A stretch of DNA of 28,892 bases from Apostichopus parvimensis (taxonomy: Eukaryota > Echinodermata > Holothuroidea > Aspidochirotida > Stichopodidae), in contig KN886074.1 of NCBI GenBank assembly GCA_000934455.1, positions 1 through 28,892 of the forward strand, written 5' to 3'. This document shows positions 11,031 through 22,419 of the stretch, piece by piece. The notes below the pieces were generated by a model. It was given only the letters and a program-made list of their open reading frames with translations. It ran no database searches and was not told the DNA's origin. Numbering within the stretch: the first letter of the stretch is position 1; every line of letters begins with the position of its first letter. The translations under genes were made by a program, and so were the position numbers.

Positions 11031-12050
11031 GGCCTTGTGAACATTTAAGAACACAAGGGCGATTATTGATATTTAGTCCGCGAGGAGGATTATCAATTAA
11101 GAACAAGACGCCTTCACATTTAAGAACGAGTGAGTTCGTATTAAGTCCGCTTGCAAGATTAATATACTGCCCAGGCATGAAAAGATCATATCAGCTGTTT
11201 ACATTTTCCCTGTGCTTTGCCATTGCCATATGTGCTGTACTAGTACGTACTACTCCATACACCACTGCGCCGCAACGTTCAATCATCGCACACAAACAGT
11301 AAACTGTATTCAACCACTCTGTACCACTACCATTACCACAACACATTAACCCAGATTAGAATTTCTACCAACCCTTCAAATGGATGAGCGAACGATTTTG
11401 CTAATCACTGAACTGCTGATGATGAATTCAATGCTAATTCAACACTTAATGTTTAAAGGTATAAAACCTAGAAAGACATTATAGGCTAGCGGCCAGACGT
11501 AATGATTTTAGCCTTTTACTAACTGCCGTAGCAATTAACCGAACCCAAAATCATTAATTTTGAAACAACATGAAATTACCGATTTTGGCCTCTTAAAAAA
11601 TCTGTGAGTTCGGGCATACAATGAATTCGAGTTTATTAGATTTAACTGGACTGTCGTTTAGTTTTGTTTTCTTCTCACAACCTTTACGGTGGCTTTTCAG
11701 CAGTATTTGTTGAATCGATTCAAAGAACAATGAAATGGTTCACATATAGCGTCGTCTGCTACAAACAAACACACGTATGTACTGCACGTTCAAAAATACC
11801 CGCCCAATTGTAACTGGATGAGCGGATATTATATAACTTAACTGGAAATCTCCGGTCACCATAAGTCAGCGACCATTCACATAACATTTATTAAGAACAC
11901 AAGAGGGATTGATGAATCCCTGAAAGGAAGATTATTGTTATGACTGTATGCGGAACTTGAAGTACGAGTACGGGAGCGTTCACACTAAGGGAAATAATCG
12001 CCCTTGCGGACTTGAAGTACGGGTGCATTCTTAAGTCCAAGTCCAAGGCC
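11031..12050 (+). mobile_element. Family A element, copy A2, possibly full length
   Basis: The left end GGCCTTGTGAACATTTAAGAACAC is followed to 11350 by the body shared with A1. At the far side, 12005-12050 carries the inverse signature (CCTTGCGGACTT ... ATTCTTAAGT ... CAAGGCC). Reverse-complemented, this starts GGCCTTG and contains CTTAAGAA and AGTCCGCAAGGGC, like the left ends of A1-A3. This suggests a roughly 1-kb element, or two nested relics. No transposase frame is visible. Confidence 0.55.
11950..12042 (+). repeat. Subterminal tandem pair, about 56 bp apart
   Basis: GCGGAACTTGAAGTACGAGT at 11950 and GCGGACTTGAAGTACGGGT at 12006 form a short direct repeat inside the right end of element A2. 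Repeated subterminal motifs are common transposase-binding sites in DNA transposons. Confidence 0.55.
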
Positions 12051-12849
12051 ATAAATATATATCCATATTGTCTTAATAACATTAGAATAACAAATTTCCA
12101 ACCTTTAAATCATTCCTACAAAAGTAACTTTGAGCAGATTTTTACCATGATTTTAATTTTTTCAATACTGTAATCCATTCCCATCATAGGTTAGTGTTGC
12201 AGTTTGACTTATCATTTATCTAGAATACATTCCAATGTGGCACATAACCAGTTTTCTGCCCACCAGTTCAAATTGACGATAGTTTTGTCTTTCCAAGTAT
12301 AAAATGCAAGTGGAGATTTGATTTTAGCCACAGGTTTTTTTTTTATGTACTGGCAATTTTGAGCAAGTGGCTAGGATATTTCAGATTGGTGGTTGTTAGA
12401 TGTTGGTGGGTAGAGGGCTGCCAAGTGGGTGGAGCCTTGGTGGGAAGAGGGCCCAGGAGGTGTATAGCCCCCAGAGGTGAGGCATTTCAGATACTCAATT
12501 GTTCTCTCCTAGGAATTTCATGCACAAAATTGCATGTCAGAAAGAAGAATTAATTTCAAATTCCTTTTGTAGCAAATTAATGAGTGCAAATATGTTAATT
12601 GTGATATCAGTGTCAATCAAAGAAGAACATATAATTACTTTGCATTCCACTGACAGAACAAAATATTGCTATATTTCTGGCTTTGTTTCACCACTAAAAC
12701 TTGAAGAGAGGTTTTTCCAAATTGTCCTCATGCTAAAGAGACCTCTGAAGTTAAATGATGGATACTATATTCACTATATTTACTGTGAAGATGTTTAGAT
12801 TAATAAAAAAAAGTTTTCATGTCACAATAAAATTGCAGACCTGCCTTAC
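12051..12849 (-). other. Start of intron 3, no gene recognised
   Basis: Sequence downstream of the exon 3 donor (GTAAGG at 12849). The plus strand carries open frames at 12359-12553 and 12499-12798 that lack any recognisable motif and look like chance. No acceptor followed by the expected Trp-rich sulfotransferase segment was seen. Confidence 0.5.
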
Positions 12850-13056
12850 CTGGTCCTTTAAAATGAGAGTCAGAAACAACAGTGGTGTGGCCATTCTGGC
12901 TGACGATTCGGTTACGTTCCGCGATGACAACTTCGAATGGATCTCTGACGATAACGATGGCATTTTGGAATACGATGTTTTTGTTTTGGAACGGATGATG
13001 TGTTTTAATAGCGATGGTGTTCCTGTGCAACGGGTTAGCCATTTCACCAAGAAACC
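12850..13056 (-). CDS. WSCD-like sulfotransferase, exon 3 (3'-phosphate-binding motif)
   Basis: Internal exon of 207 bases (69 codons), phase 1 at both ends, giving residues 222-290. The 3' splice site is ATTTTCTCACCAG|GG and the 5' splice site is GGACCAG|GTAAGG. Joining to exon 2 gives GGFLGEM across the junction, matching the family pattern of a GF.GE motif shortly after the YY.D segment. KTHHP (239-243) corresponds to the conserved VKTH segment. IVRDPFEVVIAERNR (257-271) is the 3'-phosphate-binding motif, equivalent to the RNP...E.NR motif of WSCD proteins. Here RDP replaces RNP, a change also seen in other sulfotransferases. The exon stops where the family normally continues into a Trp-rich segment (W..FV.....W......W), so at least 100 further residues are missing. 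No convincing exon for them was found between 1 and 12849. Confidence 0.87.
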
Positions 13057-13205
13057 CTGGTGAGAAAATATTACTCAATTCTGATATATAGATAAATAAA
13101 TGTTTTGAATGAATCAACTTAATGGTTCATTGCAGACGTACACTTCAATGGTTTATATAGTTATTTATGCTAACTAAAACATTGGCTAACTATCAGCCAG
13201 GGTTC

Positions 13206-13335
13206 GGTTTCTTCCGGAAGAAACCTATTTCTTCCAGGGACGTGGAAGAAACTGGAAGAAACCTGTTTCTTCCGGGTTTCTTCCAGTTTCTTCCGGAAGA
13301 AACTGGAAGAAACCGGAAGAAACTGGAAGAAACTG
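13206..13335. repeat. TTCTTCC/GGAAGAA palindrome cluster with 10-bp tandem units
   Basis: Starts with a perfect 20-bp palindrome (13206-13225) and includes a perfect 40-bp palindrome at 13275-13314 centred on TTCC|GGAA. The right arm runs on as four tandem 10-bp units GGAAGAAAC(T/C) to 13335. The region can form a cruciform. Each centre also contains an ETS-type CCGGAAG core, and the units contain spaced GAA/TTC triplets. Regulatory meaning is unproven. Confidence 0.9.
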
Positions 13336-13717
13336 AAAATTGGCATATATACGCAGCACAACCCATATACACGATAAAGAGACAAATAGTTTACCACCAT
13401 CTGACTGAAATGCATATCATTGAAACCATCAAAATATGATATTTTTGTTTTGATTATAATTTTGGGTTGTTTTTCTACACCAAAAGATGTTTGCTTATAA
13501 ATCACAACATTGAAGGACTACTTATCATCTCTCAATCCCCCCATCAACCAGAATTGTATAACTGGCCATACTGTATGAATGATTAACCTGGATTGGCCTG
13601 GGCATGCACTGAGGATTTAATACAATGAACAACGAGAAAATAGCCGAACATTATCTGTTGGATTTAGGCAACAGTTTAATTTCTGCAACTCCCTAAATTA
13701 CAACTTGTAGTTAACAG

Positions 13718-13762
13718 GAGTTAACCATAGTTGTTAACCATAGTTGTTAACCATAGTTGTTC
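13718..13762 (+). repeat. 13-bp tandem repeat
   Basis: About three and a half copies of TTAACCATAGTTG, starting after a similar TTAACAGGAG. Confidence 0.85.
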
Positions 13763-13968
13763 CCTGAATTGTCCGATGCTAGTAGCCTAGTACTACTGTA
13801 TTGTGTACAGTATATGCTGAAAGCAGGTCATGTGCTCCAAACCTAGATATAGACTACCTAGATGACACTATAGTGCTTCTTGTTCATTTATTACCCTGTA
13901 CATACAGTAGTTAGAAATCATTGCAGGTTGTTATGACACTTTATCAACAGTTTTTCCCCAAAAAATGA

Positions 13969-14045
13969 GTTTCTTCCATTTTTTCCGGAAGAAACTGGAA
14001 GAAACCTATTTCTTCCAAGTGGAAAAAACTGCGAAGAAACCTGCG
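13969..14045. repeat. Second cluster of TTTCTTCC/GGAAGAAAC motifs
   Basis: Contains TTTTTCCGGAAGAAACTGGA and CCTATTTCTTCCAAGTGG, closely related to 13206-13335 but shorter and more diverged. The two clusters share the GAAACCTATTTCTTCC junction, so they are copies of one larger repeat. Confidence 0.8.
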
Positions 14046-14846
14046 AACTCTGCTATCAGCGCACCTTTAAATTCTTGGGCAAGACAAGTATGATTTGGTC
14101 CCTAGTGCACTCATTCTGTGGTGTGAATTATAGTGAATTTATGAAATTTGGTAGTATTTGGTAACCTCAATTTAATGGTTTTCTGTCCCCCCTCCCCCTC
14201 CCCCCCCCTTAATTTGGGCATGGATCTATATGCAACTGTCCCATATTGGATGCTTTAAATCACTATTTGTAACTCTCTATAATAAATGGCGTGACATGAA
14301 AATATCTCTGTACCTGAGGTAATTCAGTGGAATTGTAAATAAAGACAGATTGAGAATGAATGAGAGAGTACTGGTAAGAGGAATGGGACCGATATTAAAG
14401 ACAAATCCGATACCAATTTATGAAACTGAGCATAACAGCTAGGAATAATTCCATTCAAACAGTCACATGACAATTTTTACCCATTTTTAAAAAAATATTT
14501 CCTCCATTAATAAAATAAAACCGAAGCAACCCTGTCCCTGGAGAGAATAATCTTCCTCAACGCTCATCAGAAATAATATTAAGCTCTTTAGCTTTTACAG
14601 AATATGGCTATATTCATTACCTGTAGCTTTGTAAACCAACCTTGAAGTTTCACAATCATATCATCAGCAGCTGTTATGGCCAAAAAGAGTTGTATTTTAC
14701 ATATATACTTTTGACTTTTCTGTCGCTAATTCCATATGATGGTCTGTGTGCTTCACCATATATACTGTCTCAGGCAAGTCACAATGAATATATTGATTGT
14801 AAATTAGCCTCTGATATTTATGGGTAAGTTCTCAAGGACAGTAACT

Positions 14847-15277
14847 TCAAAGGGTGTGAAGACGTCTAATGCCAGTAATCTGACCTAGTTTCAAATGAGG
14901 TGTAACAGAAGTGTTAGACACCACCATCGATCCCAGAAAATACACACACAGCTTGCTACCGTCGGTAATTAGACACTAGTGTACAGTCAGTACATACAGC
15001 TGAGGTCAATACCCACAGCGCAGTGTACAAACGATACAGCGATGGACATCTCAGGTCCAGCTAAAGATTACAAGGTATCACGGTTCATTACTGTCTGCAT
15101 TTTGTAGCGACACGAACAAAACGTCACTTGCACGCAACGGGAAGTTAACTTTTTCAGATGGCCGCACGCGGTTTGGGGCGATGGTGGTGTCTAACACTTC
15201 TGTTACACCTCATTTGAAACTAGGTCAGATTACCTGCATTAGACGTTTCTGTTTGGGCAAGTCTTCACACCCTTTAA
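14847..15277 (-). mobile_element. Family B element, copy B3, fold-back variant
   Basis: Inverted relative to B1. The left boundary has TCAA where TTAA is expected (14847-14850); the right boundary is TTAA (15274-15277). The left end runs GGGTGTGAAGAC through to GTTAGACACCACCATCG, and the core follows as far as GGTTTGGGGCG at 15180. The usual end GAGTCTTCAATGCC is then missing. In its place is an inverted copy of the left end, from ATGGTGGTGTCTAACACTTC to CAAGTCTTCACACCC, giving arms of about 85-95 bp. The left arm also lacks the bases between GAAGAC and GTCTAATG. The element is about 431 bp against 345-377 for normal copies. Confidence 0.85.
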
Positions 15278-15931
15278 GTTGACCTAAAAATTCAGACTAT
15301 TAGACAATGGGATGGACACGTTTAACCACAAACATCATGTTTTTAACAAAGTGGCAATATCTATATATGGCAAAGGTTATTCCTGTGTATAAAACAGAAG
15401 TCCACAGTGGTGATTCTGTAAAATTAACAAAAGTTAGGCATTTTGTGACCAAGCCTGGTTATAGATCTTCTATTCAAAATGTCACAATAAATATAGTAAC
15501 TAAGAAGTTCATGGTACAGTATGTCATGTACCATGCAATCTGGTAGGTTGAAAAGCAACTGGACAATATACTAACAAAGGGATCAAATCAATACCGATGG
15601 GACAGCTGGTGCTACTGTGACTACAACATGTATATAACTATTATTTATTCAGTCACATCAAATTTCAAACATACAAACCTCACCTTTGTAAAGACACTGT
15701 GCATTATCAATTTCTATATCCCTTGGCCTCGGCTATTAACAGTCACAACACAAGATTTATATTTATCAATCTCTTTTGACTTTGACAAGTTGTATAACTG
15801 TACAGAGCATTAAAGACCTCCTCACTGTGGCCTTGTTCACATTTAAGAACGCAAGGGCAATTATTGATGTAAAGTCCGCAAGGAGTATTATCAATTAAGA
15901 ACATGGCACGCTGACATTTAAGAACGAGTAA

Positions 15932-16003
15932 GGAGTGTTATGTTAGCTCAGTGGTTAACGCCGATGCTTTTCAATCATAAGGTCCCCGGTTCGAGTCACT
16001 CCC
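15932..16003 (+). repeat. tRNA-derived SINE head (pol III box A and box B)
   Basis: TTAGCTCAGTGG (15943-15954) matches the box A consensus and GGTTCGAGTC (15988-15997) matches box B, at the spacing of a tRNA gene. The intervening GATGCTTTTCAATCAT can be read as an anticodon arm with UUC (Glu-like), but its stem has only about three pairs and the T stem does not pair. It is therefore a tRNA-like SINE head and not a functional tRNA gene. Confidence 0.8.
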
Positions 16004-16091
16004 AGATTAATGTATATGTCGTCCAGTTACAGAGTTGTTGACAATTCATAATCATGGACGTTAAATATGAATGTAAGATACTGATTTCGGT

Positions 16092-16148
16092 TAGCTTGCG
16101 GCTTTGATAAGCCAATGAGGCTTCTTCACGAGTTCCTGCTTGCAGGAA
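16092..16148 (+). repeat. Paired hairpins in the SINE body
   Basis: GGCTTTGATAAGCC and TTCCTGCTTGCAGGAA (16133-16148, 7-bp perfect arms, 2-base loop) lie in the body downstream of the tRNA-like head. Such stems are typical of conserved SINE bodies. Confidence 0.6.
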
Positions 16149-17390
16149 GATCTAAAATACAAGTATTGGTACGTTCTTAAGTGTGAAAAGGCCTATGCTA
16201 CCCAGACACTAAAAACCCTTTGGGAGTAAATCCAGATCATGATAATATAAACTAGCTTTGCAAGGGTGCTATCTGCTGATGAGAAATGAGAATGTTATAT
16301 TTTATACACTGATTCTGTATTAGTCACAGCATATCATATAAACAGCATAGTGCTGAAAGGATAGACAGTATACTCAAATTTAATTGGCAGGTCTGCATAT
16401 TTTAAGCTGATACAGTTAGTCTGTGATAGTAGACTCTACTAACTCTGATCACGCGATCCATCTGATAATTAAATTTAGCACTCCATATTTTACTTACAGT
16501 ATTAAACTGCCGCTAAAAATATTTCACTACTCCTCAGTACAGTAGCATGCATGTAATTAACCACTTAATCTAAAATCACAAAATTCTCTGTCCCCTACAA
16601 TTTATGTTCAGTCCACATTACTTTTCATTTGGCAAACCTTAAAAACTAATTTAAAGTCATCATTCTTTCATAAATGGTGTAATTTGGACCGATTAAAGTA
16701 TCAGGGAAAGGTTCCCAAGTACATTATTACCTTTGCTAATTAACACTATATGATAGCAAGCTAATATCACATTGTGAATGTGACTGCATACCTGTAATAT
16801 ACAGCCTTTAAAGGTTATTTTTTTAACTGAAGGTTATTGCTTAACAAAAATGTTGAAAATTTTACTAAATCTTTAGGCGAAAACCACATCCTCATTGCAA
16901 TTTGTATTGTTAAGATAAATAGCCTAAGTATAGCTTTTTAAGAGCATTTGCCCAGATGACATCACAGACCCCCACCCCCCCACCCACATCCTATAGTAGT
17001 GGAAGATTTAGTCAGTCAAAATAGGTTCCATTCAATCAAGCATACTTTGAGTTAGGGGCAAGATATTGAGTTGGGGATTTCAACTAGCAATGTCGAATAT
17101 TCTTCTCCTCAATTTAAGTTGCACATTGTTTTTCACCAGAAGCCCACAGGTCAGATAAGCACAGCTATCATTAATGCCTTTCTACCCTATGAAATAATTG
17201 CTTTTGTCATAGCATTAAAATTGAGCCACACCTCAATTAAATATTTCAATCGGTGCGTCACATATCCTTTACGATGATGCCAACATTTGGCGAAAATGTA
17301 CAACATTATGATGATGTGAGTGATGCTATTTACCTACTAGCAAGAAAATAGATCAATTCTGATGTCTGAAAAACAATAATATAGCTAGGA

Positions 17391-17450
17391 GGGGAAAGGA
17401 GAGGAGGTGTGGATTGTGGGGTGGGGGTGGGGGCGGGGAGGCGAAGGCTG
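17391..17450 (+). repeat. G-rich tract with G-quadruplex potential
   Basis: Several runs of three to five G (GGGG, GGGGTGGGGGTGGGGGCGGGG) lie within about 60 bases. On the minus-strand transcript this is a C-rich segment, so any quadruplex would form on the non-template DNA strand relative to plus. Confidence 0.7.
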
Positions 17451-18954
17451 GAGAAGTAGAAGAGGTGCCTAATACATTTACATTTTAATCCTTAAATTGT
17501 TAGAAACTTTAGGATACATTATTCAAACAGAAGCAAACCTAGCCGTATTTGTTAGCTGCCTACTGTATATGATAGAGACACATGGCCAACAACTTCCCCA
17601 AACAACTAACTTAGAAAAGTAATTATTACAGTTTCACAATTTTAATTACATCACAGAAATGACATCACTGTGCCACTTCTGCTTAAAGTTTTTAATGTTT
17701 TCCTATATTTATTGCATTGCTAATTTTCTTGATAGTGATGGGTTTTGCCAGAGGGTAAACAAAATTTTTTAGACTCAAGCACTCTTTGGGAAATTTGAGA
17801 GACAGTAAGTGTGTGCTTTTTACAGGGGCTATTTTGGGGTTCACTTAGCAACTTGGGGGCTTTCAGTGACGTTTCTTGTACTGAATTTACTAAAACAACC
17901 CCGTCTTATAACAAGGTTTGTTATTATTTCTTCGTAAAACTTTCATTTCTGAGCAGTCTCATAGTAAAGGAGGTAAGTAATTTATTGCATAAAAATGAGA
18001 ATCTATCAAAGGTTGTCAGATGAGACCATTTCCACAAAATCTTGTAAACAAGTTGTTCCCTGCTTCCAATAGCTTTTGTTTCTGTAAGCCCCAGGCTGAA
18101 AACCAACCAGATTTCACTCCATATTATCATATATATCTACAATAATAAGAGTGCAGAGACTGTTATTGATATTCGGTCAATAGATCTGCAGGACAATTAA
18201 CAAACCTGAAAAACAACTCAACTAATAATGAAACCAATCAGTACAAAAGAATTGAAGGATCGAGCGATACATATTCATCTAAAAATTAAAAGCACAAACA
18301 ATAACAAGACTTGCAATTTCAATGCACTTTTCTGAACTCAAAAGAATTATTCATTTACAAATTAGAAGCATGCACACATCGTAACAAGACTTGTAATAAC
18401 ATTGCACATTTATGAAGTCAAGTAAAAGGCTTTGCTTGTGTTGTTTGTTTACTCTGTAGCTATTGTAGGAGTAGTTGAACTGCTTGAACAGAAATCAATC
18501 AGTTTAAATAACGATTCTCTTTTATGGGCTACTTTTTGAACTTCTCAGGATCAATGGTCTCCCACTCATGCAGCTCTCTAGTGTATTTTGAAAAATGGTG
18601 GGTTTTACCAGTGTTTATTCTAAGATATTTAAGTTTTACATATGTCCTTCTTTTAGAATTGTTTTCATTATCAGCACTGTAAACATTCACCAGGAAAATA
18701 TGACAGATTCACAGTAAAGGTTTCACCTCCTAGTGGCACTATGATGACAGTTACCCATAATTTACAAAATGGCCACCTCTTGACAAAACATTGGACACTA
18801 TGATGATATCTCCCAATATGGAGAGAGACTTTTCTGAGCTCCATGGATTTTGGAGTTGTTCATTGAAAACACCTCTGTCCACTAAGATATTAATCATGGT
18901 TGGATTTATGGATTAGCTTCTCTGTATATAACCGTCTGTGCATATATCATTTTA

Positions 18955-19242
<288 letters not shown>

Positions 19243-21558
19243 TCATACTGAGTAAACAAGATAAAGTAGAAAAAAGCCCTTATGATTCAAATTCCTTCAC
19301 TGGACAGATTTCTGCAAAAAAGAACACAAAATCAGCTGATAATGAAAAGCCAACCAATGAGAAGTTATCCAGGTAACCTAAGTGATAAGAAAAGGGAAAA
19401 AATTCAAACATATGTATCCCAAGGAAGTAAAAAGAGACATATTGGTTCAACAACTATCTCTATAGCAGAGTTGTAAAATTTTGGAAATTTATTCATTTTA
19501 TTTACTCATACAGATCAAACATCAGGTCAAACTTTCTTTATTTTACCATGTTTTTCACTGATGCTACTGTACATGACAACCTTCCATAATTAAAATCACT
19601 TTCTTTTACCAACAGATTTAGCCAAGTTTATCTACGAGAAGTATCAGAAACGAGAGCTAATGTATGTTACTCATAGCTGAGATAAAATAACCAATCATTG
19701 TGTAAAGCAGTTGTTGTATAAGCACAAGATATTAAGTGCAACAACCCCACCCACCCAGCCAGCCAGCTTTAAGTTTACAATGCTAAGCTAACAAAAACTT
19801 CTTAACAACCTTGCACGCTTTCTACAGTAAACTATTTATCATCCAGGCTTTTCCATAATTGTATAAAAGTATAATTGAAGCATTGAGAAATGATTGGTAA
19901 CATGTCTCTTGTTTTGTCTCTAGAAGACATTTTTGATGCTGAAGATTTACTGTACGTTTAGGATATATGGAGGGTTTTACTACAGCAGAATGGTTATTAA
20001 AACACACCTCCATTTTAACTAGTCTGTCATAGTAAATAACTAGCACACCAAAACCTAACCCTAAGCATACCATGGTCGGCTTTGAAGAAAAGAAATGTGT
20101 AAACAAGTCTTTATCTGAATGCCACAAGCTACTAATCAAACAGAATCATTGATGGTGCCTTCCATTCGCTGTATATCAAAACCTGATCAGTCTATGAACA
20201 AGCAAAAAATGTATTGATCAAAGTCCCACCCAGAGATGAACTACAGTATCGTAATGTGTAAAAATCCCACTGCAGTAACAAAAGTATATGTATCAATTTT
20301 ACACCTAACATTTCAGACTTCACAGCTCTCCAATCGATAGGGAAGAGAAGACTTGTAGTGGGAAAAGACTTTAAAGTTCTGCTACTGTATATTATAGACA
20401 TTAGGTTTAATGGTCAATGAGAAAATGGCAGGTGCAAATAAACGTTTCAACATGGTAATAGAACTAGCTGGGAGAGAAACTAGACAAACGAGTGGAAGTG
20501 GATACATACGCAGGGGGCAGTTGCAGGATTCGATGGAGGATGGAGGTGGTATGACCCTCAGGTCATTGAAGCTGACTTCCATCAAAGGGAAACTGCATGG
20601 GGAGAGGGATGGGGGTGGTCCTCCCAAAGATAAGATTAAAATCATGTGAAATGGTGCATTCCAAGACATATGTAGGCTATTCATTAGGTCTGTAATTAGG
20701 TTTAAATACACACAAGGTTGTGCTAATAAACAGAATTAATTGAAAAGTGCCTTATACCCACCCCATCCCCACCCTTGCCCCTGGGTCCATGCCTAATATC
20801 TACTTGGTTTGCAGTAGTGTTTGAGCATAATGTATGGTGCACAGTGTTTGACACTATAGTGAATGTCGTACAGTGTATGGTGCATGGTTTATGGTGCAGT
20901 GTATGAGGTATTTTGGTTTAGATATAGAATGCAGAACACAAGGCCTTTGAATGTAGCTGATGATTTGCATAAATCTGTCTTCTGTCAAACAATAGTGATT
21001 AATAGTGATTAGTGATTAAGGACGGATTTGTTAAGTTCTTAGCCATCGCATCCAATATATATCAGTGATGATTATTACTGTAGATGATACTATATCATCA
21101 TTCTTAAGATGATAACATCAAATTATATCATCATAAAACAGATGATTGATCTGATGTTATGGAACACATGTTTACACCAGATCAGGTCACCCAATCACTC
21201 ATTAACTATCAAACCACTCTTCACCTTGAAAAGATTTAATCTTGAGATTTGCAAAGGGATTTTTGAAAATTGTGAGCAGTTTGGACAATGGACAGTTTGT
21301 TCCATTTATATATGATGAGTACCCTCAACAGATTGACTTCTGCTGGTCTTTGGTTTAACATTAAAAGTTAGCACATGTGTTTGGTACATGATGAGCAAAC
21401 TGTACTGAGTTTAAAATATAAATAGTACTCTAAGCTCTGTTAACAGAGTCCATTTTATGATATTTGTGACCAATTTTCGAAATTTATGATCATTAAAATC
21501 TGGTCAGGAATTGCTTGATCTCTGGCTACAAAGATAACTCAAATCCTATGTACATCCA

Positions 21559-21664
21559 TCCAAAACTCCCTCCCTAGCCCTGCCCCCACCCCTTCCCACA
21601 CCCCTTCCCCACCCCAACCCCTTCTCCCACTACCCCTGCCCGACCCCCTGCCCCCACCACCCTC
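21559..21664 (+). repeat. C-rich pyrimidine tract
   Basis: About 100 bases of CCC(A/T)-type repeats (CCCTGCCCCCACCCCTTCCC and similar), almost lacking G. The minus strand has many runs of three or more G and could form G-quadruplexes, including in the intron 1 RNA. Confidence 0.85.
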
Positions 21665-21702
21665 TTCACAGCTGATTAGTCATCTGTTGTGTACTGACAA
21701 TA

Positions 21703-21845
21703 CAGCGGAGAGATTTGAGAGATTGTCGGAGAGATAGAGGAAGGCGAGGTAGAAGGGTATAGAGAGAGTTGATAGAGGAGGAGGGAGCTGTGGAGATAGG
21801 AGGGAAAATTTATTGAGAGAGACATGGGAGGGTCCAGAAAGAAAC
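21703..21845 (+). repeat. GA-rich purine tract
   Basis: A purine-dominated block (GGAGAGAT, GAGGAAGG, GAGAGAGTT, GAGGAGGAGGGAG) follows the pyrimidine tract by about 40 bases, so strand bias switches sharply. Mirror-symmetric stretches could adopt triplex (H-DNA) structure. Confidence 0.75.
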
Positions 21846-22419
21846 AGAGTTAAATCAGTTATATTCTTTCATGAAGGATCTTTATATTCCATCATTGTCT
21901 AGTTTCAAAATTCCTTCACTGAAGGATCGAAAAATTGTTGGACAGGAAGTTCCATAATGTTTTTAATATCACAAACTTTATGTTAATCCATCAACGAAGG
22001 AACCGCTATTTATAGATACCGTATTCATATTTTATCTTACTACCACAATTCTAGGCATTCTTTTACAGGGAAACCGACACCTTTATCCTTTTATAGCTCA
22101 AATATTGGCTAAAACCATTTAAAGAGAGCGCAACATCTTAACAATGTTCATTTTCATTACAAAAATATTCGTAAATCTGCACAAGCACCGTACAACAATT
22201 GAGTGAGACTGAGAGATCATTCAAGCTGACTTTCTGGAAGCAGAGAGGAATCCATTTAACACATACTTTACTTAATTAAGCGGTCTACCAGTTCATTTAT
22301 TGTCTTTTGGAAACTTGAAATTAATTAAGGAGTCTCCTGGGAGCAAGCGATATGTGAGTTTGATTTAACTTTATTTTAATTTAATTATTTTCTTCTAGAC
22401 GAGTTAAACTTACATCATT

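Larger units (their letters stand above)
15829..16193 (+). mobile_element. Family A element, copy A3, with terminal inverted repeats and an internal tRNA-like SINE
   Basis: The left end GGCCTTGTTCACATTTAAGA and the right end ACGTTCTTAAGTGTGAAAAGGCC are near-perfect inverted repeats of about 23 bp. The left ~100 bp (AACGCAAGGGCAATTATTGA, AAGTCCGCAAGG, AAGAACGAGTAAG) match A1 and A2. The interior then changes to a tRNA-derived SINE with box A, box B and hairpins. No target-site duplication is evident. It is non-autonomous, with no transposase frame. Confidence 0.82.

Noticed and set aside
12755-13063. Plus-strand frame opposite exon 3
   Set aside because: Antisense shadow of the sulfotransferase exon, which has family motifs and splice sites on the minus strand.
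13167-13505. Frames on both strands with EETGRN or FLPEE repeats
   Set aside because: Produced by the GGAAGAAACT palindrome cluster, not by a coding repeat protein.
15932-16003. Functional tRNA-Glu gene
   Set aside because: Boxes A and B are present, but the T stem and anticodon stem do not pair and the sequence sits inside a mobile element.
20410-20649. Plus-strand 79-codon frame rich in Gly, Lys and Arg starting with ATG
   Set aside because: No recognisable motif, no splice sites in support, and an equally long frame on the opposite strand.
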